This document shows positions 7,596 through 16,071 of a stretch of 55,063 nucleotides of DNA, in pieces. Position 1 is the first letter of the stretch; every line of letters starts with the position of its first letter. Source of the stretch: Planctomycetaceae bacterium (GTDB lineage Bacteria > Planctomycetota > Phycisphaerae > Phycisphaerales > SM1A02); NCBI GenBank assembly GCA_002685335.1, contig NYWY01000049.1, positions 1 to 55,063 on the forward strand, given 5' to 3'. A program made the translations under genes and the position numbers. The notes beneath the pieces were generated by a model. It was not told where the DNA came from. It was given only the letters and a program-made list of their open reading frames with translations, and did not search any database.

Positions 7596-8765
7596 ATGGG
7601 ACTCCGGACCGACGAACTCGACTTTGGACTCGATCCTGCGCTGATCGCGACTTCGCCGGCCGAGCCGCGCGAGTCGGCGAGGCTGCTGGAAGTGCGACTG
7701 CCACCCGAGGGAGTCGACGATGGCGTTGGCTTGGAACTGCGGGATCGGACGGTCTCTGACCTGCCGAGCCTGCTCCGGAACGGCGATCGCCTCGTGGTCA
7801 ATGGAACCCGGGTGGTTCCGGCCCGCATCAGGTGTCGGCGGCATGACACCGGCGGTCTGCTCGATGGCCTGCTGGCCGAACCCGAGGGGCCGGGTCGGTG
7901 GTGGGCGATGCTGCGCAAGAGTCGACGTCTTCGCGAAGGACATGATCTGGTGCTGCTTGATCATGATGGGCGGGACCTCACCCTCCGATTGCGGGTGGAG
8001 GCCGTCGATGAGGAAGGACGGGTCCTGGTGCGACTGCATGATCCGGAGCACCCGGATCGTCCGGTGGCCGATCTGGTCCCGCGGCTGCACGCGGAGGCGG
8101 GCCTGACACCCCTGCCGCCGTACATCCTGAAGGCGAGGCGGGACCGGGGTCTCCCGGAGCGGGATCCGCATGACGAGGCCCGCTACCAGACCACGTTCGC
8201 GGGCGATGAGGGACGAACGAATTCCGTGGCGGCTCCGACCGCAGGTCTTCATCTCACGCCAGAACTCTTCGATCAGATCCGGAGCCTCGGGGGGCGGGTG
8301 ATCCGCATCTCGCTGGAGGTCGGGGCGGGGACGTTCAAACCGGTCGAGGAGGAGGATCTCGATCGACACCCCATGCATGCGGAACGGTGCGTGGTGGATC
8401 CGGAGGCCATGGAGGCCCTGCGTTCGGCGGAGCGGGATCGACGAGCGGGAACCGGGCGATTGATCGCGGTCGGCACCACGAGCGTCCGGACCCTCGAGTC
8501 GATGGACGAATCCCCGGTCCCGGTGGGGGAGGACGCGGCCCCGCGGATCTGGTCGACCGAGCTTCTGATCCAGCCCGGTCATCGATTCCAACGAGTGGAT
8601 GCGTTGCTCACCAACTTTCACCTGCCTCGCTCGACCCTGCTTGCCCTGGTGGGGGCCATGACGGGGATGGAACGACTCCATCGGATCTACGCCGCGGCGA
8701 TGGATCGGCGGTATCGGTTCTTCAGTTACGGCGACGCGATGTTCGTCCATCGCCCGGAGTCCTGA
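7596..8765 (+). CDS. queA: S-adenosylmethionine:tRNA ribosyltransferase-isomerase
   Basis: Transfers and rearranges the ribosyl group of SAM onto preQ1 in tRNA, forming epoxyqueuosine. Family blocks are all visible in 389 residues: LRNGDRLVVNGTRVVPAR near the N terminus, YQTTFA, SVAAPTAGLHLTPEL, VGAGTFKPV, IAVGTTSVRTLES, and the C-terminal FHLPRSTLLALV followed by RFFSYGDAM. The length is somewhat above the usual 340-360. The next step of the pathway, queG, is in this window at 25.1 kb. A TACGAT box nine bases before the ATG suggests its own leaderless promoter. Confidence 0.96.
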   Translation: MGLRTDELDFGLDPALIATSPAEPRESARLLEVRLPPEGVDDGVGLELRDRTVSDLPSLLRNGDRLVVNGTRVVPARIRCRRHDTGGLLDGLLAEPEGPGRWWAMLRKSRRLREGHDLVLLDHDGRDLTLRLRVEAVDEEGRVLVRLHDPEHPDRPVADLVPRLHAEAGLTPLPPYILKARRDRGLPERDPHDEARYQTTFAGDEGRTNSVAAPTAGLHLTPELFDQIRSLGGRVIRISLEVGAGTFKPVEEEDLDRHPMHAERCVVDPEAMEALRSAERDRRAGTGRLIAVGTTSVRTLESMDESPVPVGEDAAPRIWSTELLIQPGHRFQRVDALLTNFHLPRSTLLALVGAMTGMERLHRIYAAAMDRRYRFFSYGDAMFVHRPES

Positions 8766-8845
8766 CTTCCCGGGGAGGCGGCGATTGGAGTCCGACGGGG
8801 GGTTCCGTCGATGCTTCGGGGAAGACTTCACCGCAAGGAACCTGC

Positions 8846-10426
8846 ATGTCCGCCGACGACTCTCTGGAGGCGATCCTCGAGACCGTGGCCCGATCGATGA
8901 CCGACCCCGGGGTCGAGGTCGTGACCGGAACCCCGGAGGGCTGCACCGTGCGCCGGCTGGTCGACGACAGTCGAATGGTCGAGCCGGGAGATCTCTTCGT
9001 CGCCCGTGGCGGATCGGTGACCGAGGGAATCCGGCACATCGGCCAGGCGGTGGAACGCGGCGCGGTCGCGGTGTTGGCACCGTCGACGGCGTTTGAAGAC
9101 GCCGAGATCCGGTCCGGGCTCGGCCCGGCCGTGGGACTCGCGGCGGAGGATCCGCTGGAAGCGGCCGTCACGATCGCCCGAACCCGGTGCGATCACCCTG
9201 CCGGGAAGCTCCGGACCGTCGGCATCACCGGCACCAATGGCAAGACCACGATCGCCACCATCGTCCGCCAACTGGTGGATCGCACGGTCGGTCCCTGCGG
9301 ACTCGTCGGCACGAACGAACTCCACGACGGACGTCGGTCCCGCCCGGCGCGGGTGACCACACCCGGACGGCTGGAACTGGTCGAGATCCTCGCCGGGATG
9401 GTCGAAACGGGGTGCGGCAGCCTGGCGATCGAGGTCTCCAGCCACGCGCTCGACCAGGGACGGGTGGCGGATCTGGATTTCCAGGTGGCGATCTTCACCA
9501 ATCTGAGTGGAGATCACCTGGACTACCACGGAACCATGGCCTCCTACGCCGCGGCCAAGGCGTCGATGTTCACCGGACTCTCCAAGGAATCACTGGCGGT
9601 GGTCAATCTCGACGATCCCGCCGCCGCCACCATGCTCGAATCGTGCGGTGCCCGCCGGACGGGCATCACCATGCAGCGGATCCCCGGATCCGAGGCGAGC
9701 GGACTCGTGGATCGGTTCGTTTCGGTGGAACTGGTGGAGGTGGACGATCGGGGGATGGATCTGAGATGGACGGGCCTCGGGGCCGCTCCGATGGAGGGAC
9801 GAGTGCCGCTGGTCGGCACCCACAACGCCTTCAACCTGACCGCGGCCCTGCTCGCCGCGATGGAACTGGGAGCCGATCCCGCCGCGGCGATCGAGGCTCT
9901 TCAGTCGATCGAGGCCCCCCGCGGTCGACTCGAGCCGGTCCACCGTCCCGACGATTCGATCCGGGTCTACGTCGACTACGCCCACACCGACGAGGCGATC
10001 CGGACCGTCCTCGCGGCGGTGCGTCCCTCGGTCCGAGCCGATTCCGCGCTCGTGGCGGTCATCGGGGCGGGCGGTGATCGCGACCGGACCAAGCGGCCTC
10101 GGATGATGCGGGCGGCCCTGGACGTGGCCGATCGGGTGATCGTGACCAGCGACAATCCCCGGACCGAGGATCCGGCGGCCATCGTGGCGGAGGTGCTGGC
10201 GGGAGCCGGACCGGATGAACGCGGACGGACCCGGAGCGAAGTGGATCGGGCGACCGCGATCGAGGATGCGATTCTCGAAGCGGGTGCGGGCGATCACGTG
10301 GTGATCGCGGGAAAGGGCCACGAGACCTATCAGATCATCGGTTCCGAACGCCGGCCTTTCGACGATCGAACGGTCGCGTCCGCCGCCCTGGCTCGTCGGC
10401 GTGCCCGAGACGGGGGGGATGGATGA
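8846..10426 (+). CDS. murE: UDP-MurNAc-L-Ala-D-Glu:meso-diaminopimelate ligase
   Basis: Cytosolic Mur ligase that adds the third residue of the peptidoglycan stem peptide using ATP. The P-loop GITGTNGKTT lies near residue 127, VSSHALDQGRV and NLSGDHLDYHGTM in the central domain, and DYAHTDEAIRTVL at the start of the C-terminal domain. SDNPRTEDP near residue 435 contains the DNPR motif linked to meso-diaminopimelate rather than lysine. 526 residues, slightly long. The ATG has AAGGAA six bases upstream. The stop overlaps murF as ATGA. Confidence 0.96.
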   Translation: MSADDSLEAILETVARSMTDPGVEVVTGTPEGCTVRRLVDDSRMVEPGDLFVARGGSVTEGIRHIGQAVERGAVAVLAPSTAFEDAEIRSGLGPAVGLAAEDPLEAAVTIARTRCDHPAGKLRTVGITGTNGKTTIATIVRQLVDRTVGPCGLVGTNELHDGRRSRPARVTTPGRLELVEILAGMVETGCGSLAIEVSSHALDQGRVADLDFQVAIFTNLSGDHLDYHGTMASYAAAKASMFTGLSKESLAVVNLDDPAAATMLESCGARRTGITMQRIPGSEASGLVDRFVSVELVEVDDRGMDLRWTGLGAAPMEGRVPLVGTHNAFNLTAALLAAMELGADPAAAIEALQSIEAPRGRLEPVHRPDDSIRVYVDYAHTDEAIRTVLAAVRPSVRADSALVAVIGAGGDRDRTKRPRMMRAALDVADRVIVTSDNPRTEDPAAIVAEVLAGAGPDERGRTRSEVDRATAIEDAILEAGAGDHVVIAGKGHETYQIIGSERRPFDDRTVASAALARRRARDGGDG

Positions 10427-11844
10427 TCCAGTCGAATCTCCAGGAGATCGGAACGGTCGTCGACGGTCGGCTCATCACCTCGGAAGCGTCTTCCGGAGTA
10501 CCGATCCCGGTGCATGGAATCGGCACCGACACCCGGGACGATCTTTCCGGGCGTTTGTTCGTCGCCATCCGAGGCGATCGACACGACGGTCATGATCACC
10601 TCGACGCCGCGGTGGCGGCCGGGGCCGTGGCCGCGATGGTGGGGGCGGCGGAGTTCGAGGCCGGGAAGATCATTCACGGGGGCATTCCCCTCCTGGTGGT
10701 GGCGGATCCGATCGATGCCCTCGCCCGCCTGGCCCGACATCATCGAGCCACGTTCGAGGGTACGGTCATCGGGATCACCGGATCCGCGGGAAAGACCACC
10801 ACCCGAGCCATCCTCGAGGAACTGCTGGTCTCGCTCGGCCCCGGAACCGCGAGCATCCGCTCGTTCAACAATCATCTCGGAGTGCCGATCACGATTCTCG
10901 AGGCCTCTTCCGACGATGCCTGGGTGGTCCTGGAGATGGGAACCAGCGGTCCCGGGGAGATCGCGCACCTGGTAGGGATCGCGGGTCCCGAGATCGCCAT
11001 CCTCACCGGCACCGGACGGGCCCACCTCGAAGGTTTCGGATCGGAATCAGGGGTCGCGGCGGAGAAGGCGACGATTCTCGACGGCGCGACGCTCGGCCTG
11101 GTGAACGTGGATCGACCGGCGATCGACGCGGAACTCGCGTCCCGTCGGGCGACCGGGCTGAAACTCGTCACCTACGGCGAGCACGAATCCGCGGCGCGAC
11201 GCCTCGAAGGTCGAGTCCCCCTCGCCTCGGGGGGACAACGAATCCGAGTGGGGGACTTCGAGGCCGATTTCGCGTTGGACGGGCGACATCATGCGATCAA
11301 TGCGGTCGCCGCGATCGAGACCGCTCGCCACCTGGGCGTCACGGACGCGGACATCGCTCGCGGTCTCCGGTCGATCCGCCCCCCCGCGATGCGATTCGCA
11401 CGCCGGAACTTTGATGGAGTCCTGGTGCTCGACGACGCGTACAACGCGAATCCGGAGTCGATGCGTGCCTCGCTGGAGGCCTTTTCGGAGGTGGTCGAGA
11501 CTTCGATCGCCGGGGATTCCCGACGGATCGCCGTTCTCGGTGCGATGCTGGAACTCGGTCCCGGGGAGGCGACGCTCCATCAGGAGATCGGAGCGTGCGC
11601 GGCCGACGCGAACCTCACGCACCTGTTCATCGTGCGAGACCGTGGCGGCGATGAGATCGCGGTCGGGGCCCGGGCCGCCGGGTTCGTCGGCTCGATCGAA
11701 GTGTTGGATGATGCCGCGGAGGCGGCGACGCAGGTGGCCTCGATGGTCGAGGCTGGTGATGCGGTTCTGGTGAAGGCGTCCCGCGGCGTGGGACTTGAGA
11801 AGGTCGTTGAAGCGATCAAGCTTCGACGGGAGGGCACAGGTTGA
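10423..11844 (+). CDS. murF: UDP-MurNAc-tripeptide:D-Ala-D-Ala ligase
   Basis: Adds D-Ala-D-Ala to the UDP-MurNAc tripeptide, the last cytosolic ligase step. P-loop GITGSAGKTTTRAI near residue 117, SFNNHLGVPIT, WVLEMGTSGPGEI, and DDAYNANPESMRASL are all MurF-type motifs. 473 residues is standard. The start ATG overlaps the murE stop and its own stop overlaps the TTG of mraY, so murE-murF-mraY should be one translationally coupled message. Confidence 0.96.
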   Translation: MIQSNLQEIGTVVDGRLITSEASSGVPIPVHGIGTDTRDDLSGRLFVAIRGDRHDGHDHLDAAVAAGAVAAMVGAAEFEAGKIIHGGIPLLVVADPIDALARLARHHRATFEGTVIGITGSAGKTTTRAILEELLVSLGPGTASIRSFNNHLGVPITILEASSDDAWVVLEMGTSGPGEIAHLVGIAGPEIAILTGTGRAHLEGFGSESGVAAEKATILDGATLGLVNVDRPAIDAELASRRATGLKLVTYGEHESAARRLEGRVPLASGGQRIRVGDFEADFALDGRHHAINAVAAIETARHLGVTDADIARGLRSIRPPAMRFARRNFDGVLVLDDAYNANPESMRASLEAFSEVVETSIAGDSRRIAVLGAMLELGPGEATLHQEIGACAADANLTHLFIVRDRGGDEIAVGARAAGFVGSIEVLDDAAEAATQVASMVEAGDAVLVKASRGVGLEKVVEAIKLRREGTG

Positions 11845-13067
11845 TTCCCTTTTTCATCAAGCAGTTCCAGGAACCCCTGGAAAGCACCGGTCTCATGAAG
11901 GTGCTTCAGGTCTTCTATCAGGTCGAGTTCCGGGCATTCCTCGCGGTCTTGATCTCGTTCGGGCTCGTGCTGGCCTTCGGGCCGCGGACGATTCGGTGGT
12001 TGGTCCGTCAGAAGGTGGGGGACGCACCGGAATTCCACAACGCCGATGTCAATGAACTGATGAGGTCCCGGGCCGGCACGCCGACCATGGGGGGGGTGTT
12101 GATCTGTGGAGCGATCGTCCTCACGGTTCTCTTTCTCGCGGACCTCCGGGAACGCTACATCCACCTCGCGCTCGCGGTGGTGATCTCCTTCGGCCTGCTG
12201 GGGATGGCCGACGACTGGCTCAAACTCACCACGGCGCGTCGGAGTCCCGGATCGCGAGATGGTCTTCGACCCTGGGAGAAGCTGCTCTTCCAGATCGGAC
12301 TCGCCGCGATGTTCTCGTGGGTCCTGTTCGCCCAGGCCACCATCGATCCCGACGTCGACATCCAGTCCGCCGCCCGGGTGCTCAATCTGCCGTTCCAGCG
12401 GACCTTCGAGCCCGGGGCGACCCAGGGGGTGGATTCGATGCTCCCGGCCCTGACCCTCAATCCGGGGGTCTTCGTTCTCGGGGCCGGAGTCTTCGTCCTG
12501 CTGGGGACGCTGGTCATCGCCGGAACCAGCAACGCGGTGAACATCTCGGACGGCATGGACGGACTCGCGGCGGGGGTCATGACGATCGGGGCGATCGCCT
12601 TCATGATCGTCGCTCGACTGGGGACCTTCCGTGATTCCGCCTCGACCCTCAGCATTCCCTGCGTGGAGAACGGGCCGGACCTGATGGTGGTCTCCGGAGC
12701 GATGGCGGGAGCGTGCCTCGGTTTCCTCTGGTTCAATTCCAGTCCGGCCAAGGTGTTCATGGGAGACACCGGCAGCCTCGCTCTCGGGGGTCTGCTCGGT
12801 TATCTCGCGGTCGCGCTTCGTCAGGAGATCGTGCTGGTGCTGGTCGGCGGCATCTTCTTCCTCGAACTCGCGAGCGTCGTGGTCCAGGTCGGTTGGTTCA
12901 AGTTCACCCGCATCCGGACCGGCAAGGGGATCCGTCTGCTCCGTTGCAGTCCGATCCATCATCACTTCCATCTGGGTGGATGGAGCGAGCAGCAGGTCGT
13001 CACCCGGTTCTGGCTGATCACCATCGTGCTTTCGATGGCCGCCTTCGCCCTGGTCAAGCTTCGCTGA
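11841..13067 (+). CDS. mraY: Phospho-N-acetylmuramoyl-pentapeptide transferase
   Basis: Inner-membrane enzyme that moves phospho-MurNAc-pentapeptide onto undecaprenyl phosphate, forming lipid I. Diagnostic segments: GTPTMGGVLI, MADDWLKL, NISDGMDGLAAG, NSSPAKVFMGDTGSLALGG and the C-terminal HHHFHLGGW. About ten hydrophobic helices. 408 residues versus the usual ~360: extra length sits near residues 165-210, a Pro/Asp-rich stretch that is probably an extracytoplasmic loop. TTG start overlaps the murF stop (TTGA). The last 14 bases overlap the convergent pseudouridine synthase gene. Confidence 0.95.
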   Translation: MIPFFIKQFQEPLESTGLMKVLQVFYQVEFRAFLAVLISFGLVLAFGPRTIRWLVRQKVGDAPEFHNADVNELMRSRAGTPTMGGVLICGAIVLTVLFLADLRERYIHLALAVVISFGLLGMADDWLKLTTARRSPGSRDGLRPWEKLLFQIGLAAMFSWVLFAQATIDPDVDIQSAARVLNLPFQRTFEPGATQGVDSMLPALTLNPGVFVLGAGVFVLLGTLVIAGTSNAVNISDGMDGLAAGVMTIGAIAFMIVARLGTFRDSASTLSIPCVENGPDLMVVSGAMAGACLGFLWFNSSPAKVFMGDTGSLALGGLLGYLAVALRQEIVLVLVGGIFFLELASVVVQVGWFKFTRIRTGKGIRLLRCSPIHHHFHLGGWSEQQVVTRFWLITIVLSMAAFALVKLR

Positions 13068-14247
13068 GGTCGTCGTCGAACACATCGAGTCCGACCAGCA
13101 CGCCGGGGGTGTCGATGGATTCAGGATCGCGATGTCGCCGCAGGAGACGGACGAGGCTCCGCATGTCCGGCCAGGGTGGGGCTTCGAAGACGCGGCGGTC
13201 GCCGGCTATCGGGTGCTCGAACTCGAGTCGAGCCGCATGCAGGGCCTGGCGAGCGATCAGCGGTTCGTCGGGTTTTCGATCGGGCTCGTCATCGCCTCGA
13301 GGCACGATCATTCCCCAGGAGAGACGACGACCCCGGTAGTAGTCGTCGCCGACGATCGGGTGTCCGATCTCCGAGAGATGCACGCGGATCTGATGGGTGC
13401 GTCCGGTGAGCAACTCGAGTTCCACCAGGGTGTAGCCGTCGTACCGTTCACGAACGCGGTAGATGGTTCGAGCGCTCTTTCCGAATTCGTCGTGACGGAC
13501 GGCATACCGATCGAAGATCCTCGGATGTCGGCCGAGGGGAAGGTCGATCAGATCCTGCTTTCGCTTGATCACGCCGTGGACCACCGCGAGGTATCGCTTG
13601 TCGACCGTCCGGTTCTGGAACTGGTGGCCGAGTCGCCAGTGGGCGGTGTCACTCTTGGCGGCGACCATCGCGCCGGTGGTGAAGCGGTCGAGCCGATGCA
13701 CGATGCCCGGTCGGGCGAATTCCTCGCCCACGGTCGACAGGGCTCCGGAATTCCGTTCGCGGAACCGCCAGCTCAAGGCATTGACGATGGTTCCCGACTT
13801 CATGGCTCGGGCGGGATGGACGATGATGTCCGGTTGCTTGTTGAGCACGATCAGATCGTCGTCCTCGAAGAGGACCTCGAGCGGAATGTCTTCGGGGGGG
13901 ATCTCGTTGGAGGGCGGCGGGGGGAGCACCACGTCGACCACGTCTCCGCCGCGGAGTCGCGTGCTCGCCTTGGGGCGTCGGCCGTTCACGGTGACCGCCT
14001 CCTCCTCGATGAGACGTTGGAGGGCGGTCCGGCTCATGAATGGAATGCGGTCGACGAGGTAGCGGTCCAGCCGCTTCTTGAGATCCCGGGAGAGCTTGAA
14101 CTGCACCTCGACCGGTGCATCGTCATCCTCTCGCGCATCGTGCAGACGATAGAGGGCGTCTCGATCGACCTTGCCACCCGCTCCGAAGAGATCATCTTCG
14201 GAACGTTCCTCGGAATCTCCGTCCGCTTTCGCGGCGTCGTCGATCAC
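13054..14247 (-). CDS. RluA-family 23S rRNA pseudouridine synthase
   Basis: Converts uridine to pseudouridine in RNA. An S4 RNA-binding domain lies at residues 50-110 (RLDRYLVDRI...AVTVNGRRPKAS). The catalytic domain carries GIVHRLDRFTTG at about 181-192 with catalytic Asp187; the usual form is HRLDKDTSG, so the KD pair is changed to RF. LLTGRTHQIRVHL follows. The first 45 residues are acidic and probably disordered. 397 residues, long for RluD. The GTG start overlaps the stop of the upstream YfgM-like gene (GTGA). The exact target site (RluC, RluD or other) cannot be told from sequence alone. Confidence 0.88.
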   Translation of the reverse strand: MIDDAAKADGDSEERSEDDLFGAGGKVDRDALYRLHDAREDDDAPVEVQFKLSRDLKKRLDRYLVDRIPFMSRTALQRLIEEEAVTVNGRRPKASTRLRGGDVVDVVLPPPPSNEIPPEDIPLEVLFEDDDLIVLNKQPDIIVHPARAMKSGTIVNALSWRFRERNSGALSTVGEEFARPGIVHRLDRFTTGAMVAAKSDTAHWRLGHQFQNRTVDKRYLAVVHGVIKRKQDLIDLPLGRHPRIFDRYAVRHDEFGKSARTIYRVRERYDGYTLVELELLTGRTHQIRVHLSEIGHPIVGDDYYRGRRLSWGMIVPRGDDEPDRKPDEPLIARQALHAARLEFEHPIAGDRRVFEAPPWPDMRSLVRLLRRHRDPESIDTPGVLVGLDVFDDDLSEA

Positions 14248-15035
14248 GGTGACGCGGGGTTCTCTTCCGAGGCCGCGTCGAGCTCGGCGTCGGTCCCGGC
14301 TTCATCCTCTTCGAAGAATTCGAGAAGATCCTCGGCGACGGGAGGGGTGTAGGTCTCACCGTCGACGGCCGGAACCACGAGGGAGGACTGGGAGGGGAGA
14401 TCACTGGCCCCGTTCAGGGCCTCCATGCTCTCCATCCGCGCCCGGGCCTGCTCGGCGAGGGCCGGATATTCCGGGTTGGCGAGGGTGGCGGCGGCTTCGA
14501 GGTGCAGGTTGGCGTCTTCCAGCCGGCCCGACGCCTCGGCAATCGCCGCTCGTCCGAAGAGGGCGCTGATACCGACGGGCTTTCCGCCCAGCCCGGGACG
14601 ACCAGCCGCCATTCGGGCGGCAGCGGCGTAGAGTTCGTCGGCTTCCACCAATGAGGCCGTCCGTTCCTCGCCGGTGAGACTGGAACCTTCATCCTCGACC
14701 GTCAGCCCTGGCTTCAGACCACTGAGAATCGAGCGGAGAAGGGTGTCTCCGGCCTGGAGCATGGCGAGTTCGGCGATCGCATCCTGGGTGGCGTGGGCGT
14801 CGGCGACGCCGCGGAACGCGGCGGGACTGGTGGCGGACGAGAGTTCCTCCCAGGCCTGGTCTCGAGCGTTGCTCTTCTGCTTCTGCAGATAGTCCCAGCC
14901 GAGGAATGCACAGGCGACCAGCAGGATGGCAAGCAGCCAATTCATGCCCTTGGTCTTCAGCCAGATCACGAAGTCGTGATTGACCCGGCTGTCGGTGAGA
15001 TCGGTGGTCTGAACCTGGTTGAGACGGTCGTCCAT
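14244..15035 (-). CDS. YfgM-like single-pass membrane protein
   Basis: A 263-residue protein with a short cytosolic N terminus, one hydrophobic helix at about residues 30-48 (WLLAILLVACAFLGW) and an Ala-rich helical extracytoplasmic domain resembling the TPR-like fold of YfgM. YfgM proteins bind periplasmic chaperones or the BamB lipoprotein; that role is inferred here. The end is very acidic (LLEFFEEDEAGTDAEL). I chose ATG 15035 because GGAG lies upstream; ATG 15056 lacks one. TACACT about 50 bases upstream may be its promoter. Coupled by GTGA to the pseudouridine synthase. Confidence 0.72.
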   Translation of the reverse strand: MDDRLNQVQTTDLTDSRVNHDFVIWLKTKGMNWLLAILLVACAFLGWDYLQKQKSNARDQAWEELSSATSPAAFRGVADAHATQDAIAELAMLQAGDTLLRSILSGLKPGLTVEDEGSSLTGEERTASLVEADELYAAAARMAAGRPGLGGKPVGISALFGRAAIAEASGRLEDANLHLEAAATLANPEYPALAEQARARMESMEALNGASDLPSQSSLVVPAVDGETYTPPVAEDLLEFFEEDEAGTDAELDAASEENPASP

Positions 15036-15173
15036 GGCGAGCTCCAGGCGATCCATGCTTGGATCGCGAATCGAACCGACAAGTGTACCAACCCGCGGTG
15101 ATTGTCCAACCACTAGGCTTCCTGTCCGGGAACCGGTCCCGAATCTCCGATCCCCCCCCTTGAATCCACCCCC

Positions 15174-16028
15174 ATGACGGTCAGACTCCTCGCCATCGAT
15201 CTCGACGGGACCCTCCTCACCCGGGATGGCGTGACCGAACACGACCGGAAGGCCATCTTCGAGGCCCGCGAGGCGGGCGTTCGGATCGTGGTGGCGACCG
15301 GACGTTCCTGGCTGGAAAGTGGGGAGGCACTCGATCGAATCGGCCGTGACGGGGTCATGATCGGGGCTGGAGGCGGGCTTCTGCACGATGCCCGATCCGG
15401 ACGAACCCTCGATCGCTGCACGATCGATCCGTCGGTGATCCGGGAAGTGACGGGGAGCCTTCGTCGGCACGGGCACGTGGTTCATCTGTTGCAGGATCCC
15501 GATGCCGCGGGGTTCGATTACTGGATGATCGGGTGGGATCGACTTCATGAGGCCAGCCGTTGGTGGTTCGAGCGACACGGAATCACCGCTCGCTGGGTGG
15601 GGGATCTTTCCCAGGTTTCCGAATTCCAGCACACGATCCGGGTGGGGACGACCGCCGACGGTGATCACCTGGGCGAGGTCGCGGATGAACTTCGACGTGA
15701 TCTGGGCGACCGCGTGGTCCTGCAGGCCTGGCCCGCGGTCGTGGCGGGTGATACCCGGGTCTCGGGTCGCACGATCCATCTGCTCGAAGCGTTCGATTCC
15801 GGGGTCGACAAGTGGACCATGCTGCAGCGGGTGGCGGCGGGTCACGGAATATCGACCGAGGAGATCGCGGCGATCGGCGACGGACTCAACGACATCGGCA
15901 TGGTGGGCGGGGCGGGCATCGGCATCGCCATGGGCGGGGCGGACCAACGGGTCCGAGCCGTTGCAGACCGTGAGACCGGCCCTCCGGGAGTCGGCGTGGG
16001 AGATGCGATCCGTCGGCTTCTGAACTGA
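15174..16028 (+). CDS. Cof-type HAD-superfamily phosphatase
   Basis: 284-residue haloacid dehalogenase hydrolase of the IIB (Cof) class. Motif I is AIDLDGTLLTRDG near the N terminus, motif II lies in IVVATGRSW, motif III is the Lys in VDKWTML, and motif IV is IGDGLNDIGMVGGAG. The cap domain lies between. Such enzymes remove phosphate from sugar phosphates, flavin or pyridoxal phosphates; the substrate cannot be inferred. Its stop precedes the next start by 43 bases, and that gene appears to have its own promoter. Confidence 0.9.
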   Translation: MTVRLLAIDLDGTLLTRDGVTEHDRKAIFEAREAGVRIVVATGRSWLESGEALDRIGRDGVMIGAGGGLLHDARSGRTLDRCTIDPSVIREVTGSLRRHGHVVHLLQDPDAAGFDYWMIGWDRLHEASRWWFERHGITARWVGDLSQVSEFQHTIRVGTTADGDHLGEVADELRRDLGDRVVLQAWPAVVAGDTRVSGRTIHLLEAFDSGVDKWTMLQRVAAGHGISTEEIAAIGDGLNDIGMVGGAGIGIAMGGADQRVRAVADRETGPPGVGVGDAIRRLLN

Positions 16029-16059
16029 GGGCCGGGCGGAGAGGGGCTTCCGACCCGCG

Positions 16060-16065
16060 TACACT
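16060..16065 (+). promoter_or_regulatory. Candidate -10 box of a leaderless transcript
   Basis: TACACT ends six bases before the GTG of the large oxidoreductase-like gene, and no ribosome binding site fits between. This spacing would place the transcription start at the start codon. Confidence 0.4.
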
Positions 16066-16071
16066 CTTGGG

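Noticed and set aside
8387..8845. Extension of murE back into queA
   Set aside because: The extra residues are a shifted reading of queA, while ATG 8846 has AAGGAA and starts the family domain.
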